From Pisaster brevispinus (Eukaryota > Echinodermata > Asteroidea > Forcipulatida > Asteriidae): a stretch of DNA of 64,000 bases. The stretch spans positions 2,346,001 to 2,410,000 of the forward strand of contig JAMKCF010000001.1 in assembly GCA_023634235.1 (NCBI GenBank), in the 5' to 3' direction. How positions within the stretch are numbered: position 1 is the first letter of the stretch; every line of letters starts with the position of its first letter. Below the pieces are notes generated by a model. It made no database searches and had not been told where the DNA came from. It saw nothing but the letters and a program-made list of their open reading frames with translations. This document shows, one piece after another, positions 1 through 12,200 of this stretch. The translations under genes were made by a program, and so were the position numbers.

Positions 1-150
1 CTTGCACGGTCTATTGTGATTACATCAGCTCCAGGTTTGTTTGGGCTCGGGATATCACTTTAATCTGGGAGAGATTGAGGTCGCAGTTTGGAATTCGATA
101 AATGATAATTGAAACATTAAATACTTTCTTGACTCTTTGTTTATCCACAG

Positions 151-232
151 GGGCCGATATAAGAAACATAAGCGCTGTAGAGTCGTACGTGATAGCTCTC
201 TATTGGTCTGTTGCCACTGCAACGTCAACTGG
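151..232 (+). CDS. CNGK: CNGK exon 1: repeat I turret and pore helix
   Basis: Residues 1-27. Acceptor ttatccacag, donor gtaaaa. The first two bases finish a codon from an upstream exon. It encodes an N-glycosylation-like NIS, then ESYVIALYWSVATATSTG, the pore helix running into the filter. The donor cuts after GG of the first filter glycine codon, so the potassium filter is assembled from two exons. Confidence 0.92.
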
Positions 233-3200
233 GTAAAAATTACTTCCTGGTTTTTTTTAAAGATATTATACAGGATTGGTAGAGCTGACAGAACAGTCAC
301 AGAAAGTGTTCGTGTTTTGTGTGATCAATCATACATGAAATAACGAACTTTTGAAAGTTTGTGCTTTACACGTAGTGTGAGTCAGGAAAAATAGTGAAAA
401 CCCATGCACAGTTTTCAGCATGTAAACACATTGACCTTAATTTTGGTAACAACCGAAATCAGGTGTTGCTTTTTTAAAAGGTTTTCAGGTACGGTTTTCT
501 CGAATATGACTTCATTTCAGAGGGAAATATTTAACAGGAAAAAATTGTTCTAGTATGAATTTCATAATCAGTGAGCTTTATAAGACTAAAATTAAACAAT
601 GATGTTTTAATCCATATCAATCCTGTATAATAACTTTAGGACAAAGTACATTTTGTATACCAATTCTGTTTTCAAGAGAACATAAAAACTCAGTTTTTAC
701 ATTAACAGTTTGAAAGTAGAATACAACTTCATAAGTGAAATAATGCGAGTGTTTATGCACTTGCCACTGGTAGGAATTTTTTTTTTAAGGAATTAGATTA
801 ATTGGCGCATGAAAGGGAACGATTTGCGTGCACCCTTTTTGTAAACTTTACCCCCATCGTATGCATTCAAGACAACCAATCAAACTAACTGAATTGTTCC
901 GTAGTGTGGTACATTTAAATTGTAACACATTAATATTCATAACTGGATAAAATTGCGTCGACACGACCAGTGCCCAATTTCAAAGGGCTTCTCGTAAGCA
1001 CCAAGTAGCTAAGATTTTTAAAAAAGGGAAGCTTGTCAGAAATACAAGCCAAAATACGATGTTACCATGTTCAATTTGTGACTAGTATCCTGCTCACTTT
1101 TTGGCTATTAAAAGCAGAACATTGCTAAGCAATTTTTGCTACATAAGCAGCTCTATAAAATTGGGTCCACATGATTGTACATGTGCGGCCCGCCTCTGTA
1201 CCGAATAAACTTTGGACGCGATACCGTTGTCTGGTTATGACCGTTTATTAGCCAGCCATTTTTATATAAATATTATATAATTATGCGTTTCCAATTGTTT
1301 TTATCCACATTTTAGGTATGGCGATATCAGTGCGGTGAATATAGCAGAAAAATGGTGCTCAATTTTGGCCATGTTGATCGGTGAGGGCGTGTTCTTCGGG
1401 ATGATTCTCGGCGGGATGGCCTCCATGTTGACCAACTTTGACGCACAGAGGGCGCGCTACACTCATCGCTTCAATGTTATCAAGCAGAGCTTGGTTGGTA
1501 TCTCCAAAATATTGAACACAACTTTTCCCATGCAAAAAATGACGTGTGAGATTGTTGCACTATAACAATTTATTATTCAGTTTGGTTACATGGTCGAAAA
1601 AATCCGGCTATTTTATAAATTTACGTCAGGGGAATAGACCGTGCAAGTTTCGTGCGTTTTCGGCAATTGCGCACTTTAAAGGGACACGTTGCCTTGGATT
1701 GAGCGCTTTTGGCTATAAAAATGCGTTCGTTATGGAATGAAAATGGTTAGAAAGATGTTCTAAAAGTAGAATATAATGATCCACACAAATTAATGTGCCT
1801 CGAAATTGTGTGGCTTTCCTTTTACTTCGTGCAGTAACACAGTCCGCCATTTTGTGGAGTCAAAAATGTTGTTCTAATGTATTGTATTATCAGAAAGCAG
1901 AATACTTTAAAATCTTACTCAAAGTCAAATCATTTAGAGGTTAAGTTGATCTTTGCAAAACTAAACACACGATCTGTTCAATCTGGCGTGTCGTGGACGA
2001 GCGGAAGCGCACCAGACTCAAGCTCTGGTGTTTCTGATCAGCAGAGTTCGGGTTCGAGTCCCAGTCATGACACTTGTGTCCTACAAGACATTTAACCATT
2101 ATTGCTTCATCCTTCGGATGGGACGTTAATCCGTAGGTCCCATGTGTTGTTTATTAAGAGCCTGGTACACGAGGCAACTTTTCCAGGCAACTTGGAGGCG
2201 GCCAACTGCAGTGCATGCTACAGGATCACTTTGGTACTACAGGAGTCATTTTTCAAACTATGTCTTATGATCCCCAAGTGAAAGTTCAGATTCGAATGCC
2301 TTTTCTTCTTGTTGATTGCTTGGAACTGGTTGCCTGTGAATTGCCTCGTGCGACATGGCCCTATGGCGCGTAGTACCCAGTACACTCAGCAGAGTTTGGG
2401 GTTCGCCCCGGTGTAAATTCCAATGAAAACCATTACATGGTGCTTTCGTAAATAAATGGGTCTTATAATTTCAGGAAGAAAAACGACTAAACGATAAAAA
2501 ATGACTTATGAGCGTTTTGAGACACCCTTGGGTGTGATAACGCGCTGTATGCGAACTACATTATTATTATTACTATTATTATAATATATTGTATTCATTA
2601 TTGTTGTTATAATTGTTATTATTTACAACTGTTTTGTTCTGTGGTACTTTGTTTACAGAGAGACGAAACGGTTACTGAGGATCTTCGGAGGCAAGTAGTG
2701 GGCTACTACGAATACCTCTGGTTCCGCAAGAAAGGCGTAACCGACGACAGCCTTATTAATGCTATGCCTCTAACCTTCCACGCTGAGGTGTCCCTCAGCG
2801 GCAACAAGTATATCCTTGATAAGGTACGTATAAGTATTGACCCCTGACCCTGCTTATATTCTGCCATTTTGACTATGAAGGCGGGCCTAGACCGGTCCCC
2901 TGTCTTTATCAGCAAGTATAAAAACAGGTACTGGTCTACTGGCCTAATGATTTCATTGGATACAATGATTTGATTGGATAAACGTGCTGTGACGTAAGCT
3001 TTCCATATCTGCGTTATGATTGGTCGAGGTTGCGAGGTGATTTAGTTTGTCAGCTTGCACTTTCGATCGTCTGCATGCGCGCAGCATGTATACACTGTTG
3101 TGTATATTAATAGTGTTGTTTTATTCACTATGTAAAGTGAAATGTACGTGTGAATTGACTGCGAGTCTTTTCTCCGTGTGAAATTAATGCTAGGTCAAAG

Positions 3201-6200
3201 GTACATCTGGCAACATCCGGTCAGGCGGGTATCTGGCGTTATTCACGAGCCTCAAAGTGTGACATCGGATGCTTGGGCTAGCCCAGGGGCATCCTTAGCT
3301 TTAGAAGAGCAAGGGACATGTCAAATTAAATTGAAATTCGGCGCTTGCACAGTAAGCGAAGAATGGTGATCGCTAGCGCAGAAATCGGCGGTGAAACTGG
3401 GCCCCGTTTTTGGTCTCAACGTTTCGAACATTATACTCTCCGTCTTCGGGAGAAAGGATTTTCGTTCATAGATATACTTATCACGTTGAATTGAAGTAAC
3501 GCTAGGGCCATGTCACACGAGGCAATCTACGGGCAACCAGTTCAAGGCAATCTCCAAGAAGAAAAGGCATTCACATTTGAATGTTTACATATTTTTTCTT
3601 GGGGATCGTAAGACATCCTTTGAAAAATTCCTCATTAGCTATCAAAGTGGTCCTGTAGCTTGCCCTGCTGTTGGTTGCCTCCAAGTTGCCTGGAAAAGTT
3701 GTTTCTTGTGACAAGGCCCTTACGTAATGACTAGGAGGATGTGTTATTTATTTTATTTTATTTATTTATTTTTCTTTGGCTTTTAGGCGCCGATGTTCAA
3801 GGGCATGAGCGAAGGCTTCATGCGCATGCTCTCTTTAGAGATTAAACCTTCCCTGTATCTTCCTGGTCAAATAATTGCCATCCGGAACGAGATTTGCCAT
3901 AACATGTACTTCATCCAGAGGGGAGAGGTGGAGGTAAGATAACAGCCTTGTGCTTTTCTCATTTCTTTGTTCATCTCAACAATTTACTTTTCTTTATTGC
4001 GGAATTTTTAGTCAATAGAAAGTACGCACAGGGATAATAATTTTTGACTTTTTGGATGCTAGGTGGCAGCAGACTGGTTTATCACTTGAATTGAAAAAAG
4101 GGGGAAAAGAAAGTCGCATCCCCTTATGGTGATCCCTTAGATTGTATCGTAAATTAGTGTGTGATCCCTGCCTGGCTATCGGCAGCTAACGGTTTGTAGG
4201 CTTCTGACTGGATGGCATCCCCAAACAAAGAAAATAGGGAGACCGCTAACAGGGCTAGATGGATCAATTGGTCGATTTTTTCGAGTCCAGAGGTCGTTGG
4301 TTTAAGTCCCGCTCCAGTAAATTGTTCGTTGTTCAACTCCAAATAATCAAATGTGTAAATATTGAGTTTTTATTGCAGTTACAACTTTTACCACACTTTA
4401 AAAGTAGTCAATTATTTGACATAATTTTTTGGGGGGTGGCAGTGCGTGCGGCCGAACGAGATGTGTGAAACGCCCTCTATAGTTTTCAGTATTTTAATGT
4501 CTGGTTCCTACGCGTCACAATCATGGATTTAGATAGGCTGATTGATAGTCGGTAGTTGTAACAATGTTGTGTAGTTTGTCGCGGCGGCGAATGTGAAAAG
4601 TTTCCCCATTGCTGGTTGGTAAGATTATAAATTATCAAATGTTCACAGATTTTTACATAACTCTTGGTATAAAGATGGTCATTACTCTGGACCGCAGGCC
4701 CAGCGAAGCCCAACAACTTTTCGTTTCATGTAATAATTCTGAGACTGTTTAGTGTTTGTTAGCGAATGCTGCGGGCGTGCGGCCAGGCAGTTGGTACCTG
4801 CCACTGTCACCTCGCTAGTAATAATGTGGATGGATTCCATGTTCCAGCAGTGAAAGTACCTTGAAACTTTCACGGACTTTTACAGTGTCTTGTCATTATA
4901 ATACTGTCTATAAATCAACATGAAGTGGAATTTGGAGCTTTGCATGGTGTAGAAAATAAGAAATAACTATAAATATTAATTAGTAAACTTACACAGTTGC
5001 AGGGCCTGTACAAAAATGTGTAAAATCTTTTTTGGATTGGAGGAGTGTTGGCTCTGAAATGATGAGGTGGTGTGGTCTCCAGTGTGGTCTAAATCAGCAT
5101 AACATTAACAAAAACCAAACGATCACCCTACCTTTAAACTTTCTTAGGTTTGTTATTTCATATGTTTGGCAAAATTGACAATTACCAATGCTGTTCCTGT
5201 GCTTTAATCAATAACCGATCATCATCCTTTTGTTTCAGGTTTTGTCTCCAGATGACGACGAAACACCCATCATTTCTCTCCGCCATGGCAAACTCTTCGG
5301 AGAGGTAAACCAATTTTTCCACCCTTTTTTGTTTTGCTTTGAATTGTTGCGAAGATTGCAACCACTCATCCCTCCAATTTAAAATTGAAACAAGTGTTTC
5401 AGTCACCATACATACTGTTTTGTCAGCTCTACCAAGCCTTCAAGCCTGTACTATACAATACCTTTAGTTCTGAGGAACATTACGGGAAAGCTCCGTTAAA
5501 GATAGGGCCTAGAATAAAACATCCTTTTCATCTGCCAACTAACACCTGTTATCTCCATGTAATTTCTCTTCCAAACAGTGGACTTAATTGGATCAGGCAC
5601 AAAACAGTAGGGCTACTGACTGCCCCAGGCAGATTAACTGCTCATCCATTAACTTTAATGACCAAAGTAATTCTATGTAGACACGCCCACTGGTGAAAAG
5701 GAATCATAGTTTCTCGGAAAATCTTGAATGGCGCTGTCCCGTTTTGTTTCTTTGCCCTACCAACCCTGTATGAATACCTTTAACAGACCAAGTTTATTGT
5801 GTGTCTTTGTCTACAGGTCAGTCTGGTTTTCAGTATGCCACGAACGAACAGCATCAGGGCTGCAGCCCACTGTGACCTCATGGTACTGGACAAAGCAGAC
5901 CTACAGAATGTATTACATCACTACCCTGAAGGTTCGCCAGTCTCATCTTTCAAAATTCTAACCACCCCAGACCCCATCCTCTCTACCATGGGCAGCGTGT
6001 CGTGGCTATGCGGTCTAGTTCACCAGACCCAAGCTCTGGGCCCAATTTCATAGAGCTGCTTAAGCACAAAAAGCAGCTAAGCATAGCAAAATTATGCTTA
6101 GCAGAATAAGGTTACCAGCTAAACTACCATGTCACATGTACAATTTGTGACTGGTACCCTGCTCATTTCTGCTTAGCAGACAGTTGTTAAGCAATATTTT

Positions 6201-9200
6201 CTGCTTAAGCAGCTCTATGAAATTGGGCTGTGGTGTTGTCAGCAGCAGAGTGTGGGTTCATGTGCCTGTCATGACACTTGACCATAATTGCTTCGTAAAA
6301 AGTTGGGAAGGTAGTGCACTTTGCTCTACCAACCAGGCTCCTAGTGGATGATACCCATGCCTACATCCTTACGGACTGTGAAGGGGGTAACTCCGTTTCA
6401 GCCCCAGGAGAAGGTGGCAACGTGCCCCTGGTGGCAGTTGATTTGGGTCTACAGCCCAAATTAGTTTAGTGTAGCCCTCATCTTGTGGCTGTCTAGTTTG
6501 TGAAGTTAGGCGATATCTTATAGAAAAAATAAATAAATAATAAAGTGCTGTATCGATACCTCTCGTCACTAACCACTTACAGGGAAGCACTGTAAAATAT
6601 TGCTGATTGGCTACAAGAATTGATTGCTCTGCGCGCACGCTTGTTAAAAACTTTCAAGTGCTTGTAGGGCACTTAGTACGCGTGTATTATAATGCAAGTA
6701 TTTTGACGCAATCCACTTCAAATAAATCATGTTTATACACGGTTAGCCTAAACTGCATACAGTAAGATCAAAGAAGAATGAGAGGGGACCTGGGCCCAAT
6801 TTCATAGAGCTGCTAAGCACAAAAATTTGCTTAGCATGAAATTTCTTCCTTGATAAAAACAGGATTACCAACCAAATTTCCACGTGATTTTCAGGATAAG
6901 AAAACAACAGCTGACTACCAGTAACAAGCAATATGCAACACATGGAAATTTGGTTGGTAATCTTGTTTTTATCAAGGAAGAAATTTCATGCTAAGCAAAT
7001 TTTTGTGCTTAGCAGCTCTATGAAATTGGGCCCTGTTGCTCTATGATTTGATGCCTACCTCGTTCCCAGTTGTGTACGATCTCATTGCGCCATTTTGTTT
7101 TCTTTCCCAGAATGCCTTGCTCGATTGTAACCCCTTGGAGTGTGACTTTGAAATATCGAGATATGTTAAGATGTAAATGTTGTTATGTTTGGATGTTTCA
7201 GTTGCAAGGAAGCTGCAACGTATCGCAGAGGAGCGCTGCGACGCTGCAGGTAGACTCGAAGAGAGAGTACGCGCAGGAGAGGGCATCATCCCCGCCTCCA
7301 AGAGCCTTCGTAGGATCTCACATAGTAAGACTAGCGCACAATCTCCAAGTAAGTTCTTGATCAGTAGTACATTACGGGAAAGCTCCGCAAAAGAATCTGA
7401 CTTTTGCCACAAAAACTCGAAAAAGTATACATCCTTTTCACTAAGTTGGTGTGTTCACACTGAATTGCTTGGGTCAATAAACTTAATAGGTGAACAGTTA
7501 ATCTGCCTGTTTGAAAAAGGAATTACATGGAGGTAACAGGTGTGAGTTGCCAGAAGAAAAGGATGTTTCATTGTGACCTCTTTCTTTAATGGAGCTTTCC
7601 TGGTTTATAAGCAGTCCAGAATTCTCTTCACAAAGGTTGGTATAAATGAGCCAGTGCTGAACTGAATATACTTCTTGGTTGAAGTTTTCTCTTCATTGCA
7701 GCTGATGAAGTAGTTGTTGCTGTAAAAGCTTTAAAAGCAGATTTTATTTATTTCTAGTTAATCACAAAAGTGCTACATTTTATTTTCCCCTCTGCATTTA
7801 CCTGACTAGCGCGGCTACCCACCAATTGTTTTGAAATGTCGTTTTGTTTATGTTTGTTTGTTGATTTGATTCAGGGCACTCCTTGACGAGAGCCAACATG
7901 TTGCAGGGCGACAGAAATTCCATGGAAGCCTTTGACATTGAGGAACTTGTCAGCGTTCATCACGGCTCTTGTACCGCGGTAAGTCTAGCCCCCATCCCCC
8001 CCCTCAAGCTTCCACCTATGGGCAGATTCAACATCCAGTCCAAATCAAATGATGCCCGACTTTGCATTGTCTCAAATGTATTCACTTAGGATTTCATTCT
8101 TATTTTAAAAGTTTTTAGACAGGATTGGTAGAGCTGACAAGATAGTTGCAGACAGTGTTCATGTTTTGTGTGATTAATTATATACATGAAATAACAAACC
8201 TGTGAAAATTTGGGCTTAATCCGTTGTGTGAGTCAGGAGAAAATAGTGAACAGCCATACACATTTTTCACATTGTCTTTAATTTTGGCTGTAAGAACCAA
8301 AATTAGCTGTTGCGTGTTTTTTTTAAGTTTTCAGATACAATTTTCTCGAATATGACTTTATTTCAGAGTGAAATATTTCACAGAAAAAAAAATGGTTCTA
8401 GTATGAACTTCATAGTCAGAAAGCTTTCAGACTAAAAAAATGGATAGCTCAGTTGGTGGAGTGCCGGTACGTTAATCCTGAGGTCGTTGGTTCAAGTCCT
8501 GCTCCAGTCAAGTTTTCTTTGTTCAAACCCAAATTATTAAAAACTTACTCAGTCAGTTTCCTTTGTGGTTTATTACTTGAGACTACAAACTTAAGCCCAA
8601 ATTTTTACAGATTTTTTATTCCATGTATATGGTTGATCACACAAAACATGAACACTGTCTGCGACTATTTTGTCAACTCTACCAATCCTGTCTAAAAACT
8701 TTTCAAATTTAATCCTAAGCCAATACTGTTTAATACCTTTAAGACTGGATTAGTAGGCTTTCCGAGTCACAGGGATTAAGGTTGACTTTGATTAATCCTA
8801 GCCATCTTAGAATGCGTTTGTCTAGTGGTCGACATTCCGACATTTTTCATCTCCTTGCCTTGATCTGTCTTAACCGGTTTTCTTTGCTGTTATATTTCTT
8901 TACTACTTCCTGATTGACGATTTAACTACTTCTCACAAGATTTTCAATTGTATGTGAATGTGATTTTCTCTTATTTTTTCTATGTATGTTGAAATGTTTG
9001 ACTGAATAAGTAATAACCATAACTCTTTTTGCTATGTTAGGGCGACTTTCCTGTACACTTGTGCCCAAACTTTACCCTTTCCATAAATCTTAGTTCTACT
9101 TACTCCACTCTTCCGAAACTCAGTGAAATAGCTCGTTCTAGCCTAAGGAATCCCTTTAGGCCACTTGCGACAGTAAAAAGGATAGAAAAATACTAGGGCG

Positions 9201-12200
9201 CCACAAAAATTGTCGCCCAAATTTGTTGCATCTCCCCTAATCCCTGCTCATACTTCACATGAAAGCGAAGTGGATTTTCTTGCGGTACCATTTGGAAAAA
9301 ATGGCGCCTACCAATAGATCCCTCTGCATTAGATGCTATCTTTGATGACAAATAAGTAAAACGTACAAATGCGTACAATCACGTATGCCCTACGCACAAC
9401 CTTCGACCAATGACAGGTTCTACCTTTGTCATCAAGGGTGGCGGGTTTTTTTTTAGCTTGAAATGTCATGTGAAATCCATCTATTATTGCCTTACCGAAA
9501 TTTCCTCGCATTCGCTTTCTCGTGAAGATTGAAGGGGGCTTAGTACCCAAAAATTGCAGAGAGTGTCGCCCTGGTATAGTGTAATGTGAAGGACTTATTA
9601 ACATTTTCCATAATTAATAACTTGTTAATTACATTGTCATGTCATGATAGCAAAGCCCCATAAGGATTGCCACACCGGTAAGATTTCTGCCGTCCGTTTT
9701 GCACAGTTGTCTCTGTATTTATTTATTTGTTTATTTTTTGTACATGTACATGGACACCACAAATTCAGTTTGCGGTAACACCATGTGTATATATCGTCTT
9801 TGATGTGTAGATTTGTTCTTTGAGAACTTATCTTGCTATTTATTCTACTGCCACGGAGTAGATTTTTGAATTTGGGAGACTACCTAGTTCTCAAAAGAAC
9901 TGTCCTGCTTATTAACTGCTACCTGGGCCCAATTTCATAGAGCTGCTTAACGGCCGATTCTGTGCTTACTGCGCGCTTTCCATTTCATAGCACTGCTAAC
10001 CGTAAGCACACGAAAAGGCACGCTAACCTTCCGGTGCTTACTGTATGAAAATGAATGACGTAACAATGCAAATCCATGGTGAACGCACAAGATAGCTGCC
10101 TAATTTTCTCGCTAACCTGTGAGCTATAGTTAGCACGAAAATTTGCTTACCGTTAAGCAGCGCTACGAAATTGGGCCCTGGGGGGAGATAGGAAATCAGC
10201 CGGGACTACTACCTTCGCATCGTCAGGAGAAATGACGATGACTTGAGCAGGCTAGTCAAAACGTTGAGACCAATTAAGAGCTCACTCCGCGGCAGTGAAG
10301 TTAACAACGAGAAGTCCCCTCGATCCGCTAAGCGAAAGTAGTAGTCCCGGCCGATTTCCTACCTCCCCAGGTAGAGTTAATAAGCTGGACAGTTCTTTGC
10401 AGAACTAGTCTCCCAAATTCCGAAACCTACTCCGTGGTGGTTAAAAAAATAGCAAATTCTTAAATTACTTGATATTTGATATTAGAAAGTTGCATCCCCT
10501 TAAGGTGATCCCTTGGCTGCCGCTTCCCAGGTTGTATCGTAAACTTGGGTGTGATCCCTGGCTACATGGCAGCTTACGGTTGTATGGCTTCTGACTGGCA
10601 CCCCCGAACAAAGATATTGACTAATAGGGAGACCGTCAACATAGGGCTGGATAGCTCAGTTGGTAGAGCGCTGGTACGTTAATCCGGAGGTCGTTGGTTC
10701 AAGTCCCGCTCCAGTCAATTTTTCTTTGTTCAAACCCAAATTCTTAAATAATCAAAAACTACACAGCAAGGTAGAATATATACATGGTGTAACTGCAAAC
10801 TGAATTGATACATGTACCTCACCATGCAATGTCTCTAAGCCCATTAGACACCATAAATTAGTGGTGCTTTTTTAGACAAACCTGGGCCCAATTTCATAGA
10901 GCTGCTTAAGCACCAAAACTTGCTAAGCACAATCAAACTTTGCGTACCAAAATAAGGTTACCAGCCAAACTACCACGTCAGGTGTACAATTTGTGACTGG
11001 TATCCTGCTCATTTCTGCTTAGCAGGAAATTGTCAAGCATTATTTTCTGCTTAAGCAGCTCTATGAAATTGGTCCCTGTTGCTATCGACCCTTCTCGCTG
11101 ACATCACAGTTCTCTAGCAATGTGCCAGGTCTGCCGCTCTGTAGTACAATGTATGCTCATATTGCCATCCAGCATTCATCCCGATGCAAATATCACATCT
11201 ATTAAATAGTTGCAGTACCCGCTGCTAAGGATTCGAACCCGCCTCTAGCCATCGGGCTAGCTCGGTGGTCTAGTGGTAAGACATCTGCTCTAGCAATGCA
11301 AAGGTCGTGGGTTCGAATCCCACCCGAGTGATTGCCTGTGGATTTTTTTTCACAGAGCTCGGGAAAGCACTGAGCATACAGTGCTTAATACACATCGGTG
11401 TAAGGGAAAAACCAAATTAAAATTCTTCATCCCGATGCAAATATTAACATCTATTAAATCCAGCATTGCCTTTCGCAACACATGTTAGCGCAGTGCTAGT
11501 ATTGTTTGTGTGACGGATACTTGTAAGTACTCCAGCATGGCAACCGGTTAAAACAGTGACACCAGCTGAGTAGGGTCTATCTGGTGAATTTAAAATAAGT
11601 AATATCTAAAAGCATCACCTGTTGAAATACAACGGTACCGGTAGGCTTGATACTTTACGGGGGCATCAGGGGCGCTTGCCCCGACGCCCCTGGCTGCCAT
11701 TGCCTTGGTGCCCCTTGAAATGTTCCACTCCAAATGTGTATCGCTCTCATACTGTCATAGAGGTACACTTTGTTATAATGCAAAACTGCCGTGCACTTAA
11801 AAAGGAGCGAAGCATCCTGCAGTAGGATTGTTCACTTCTGCAAAAGAATTTCTCTGCTTGCATGTTACTTCACCTTGTTGTGTTTGTTATAGATTTGACA
11901 TGTCTTGTGGTCTGTGGGGGTGGGAGGGGGGTCGGTGTGGGATATTCAACATTAGTTCTTCTGTCTCAGACGCAACTGAACACCCCTCTCAGTTGCGTCT
12001 GAGACAGAAGAACTAATGTTGAATATGTTAATGTTCACACTGTGTTGGGGAGGGTTGTCTGTACAGAGGGGCGACAAGGTCAAAATTAGTTTAGTGCCCG
12101 ACCCATTTTCCAGTAGATGGAGTCCTAAGCAAAATTGGGGGGTGGGTGGGGAGAGTTTTGTTATGCATTCATTTTGCAATAGACAGAGTCCTCATAAAAG

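Noticed and set aside
7041..7412. 123-codon minus-strand open frame
   Set aside because: It overlaps exon 7 antisense and includes element C sequence; no homology recognised.
10645..10718. Intact-looking tRNA-Asn gene
   Set aside because: The same leader and tail surround several such heads in the window (4110, 60616 and others), so it is the head of a SINE; the anticodon stem also pairs imperfectly.
11264..11336. tRNA-Ala gene
   Set aside because: Repeated with the same body at 51845 and 60930-61290; acceptor stem pairs over only six bases.
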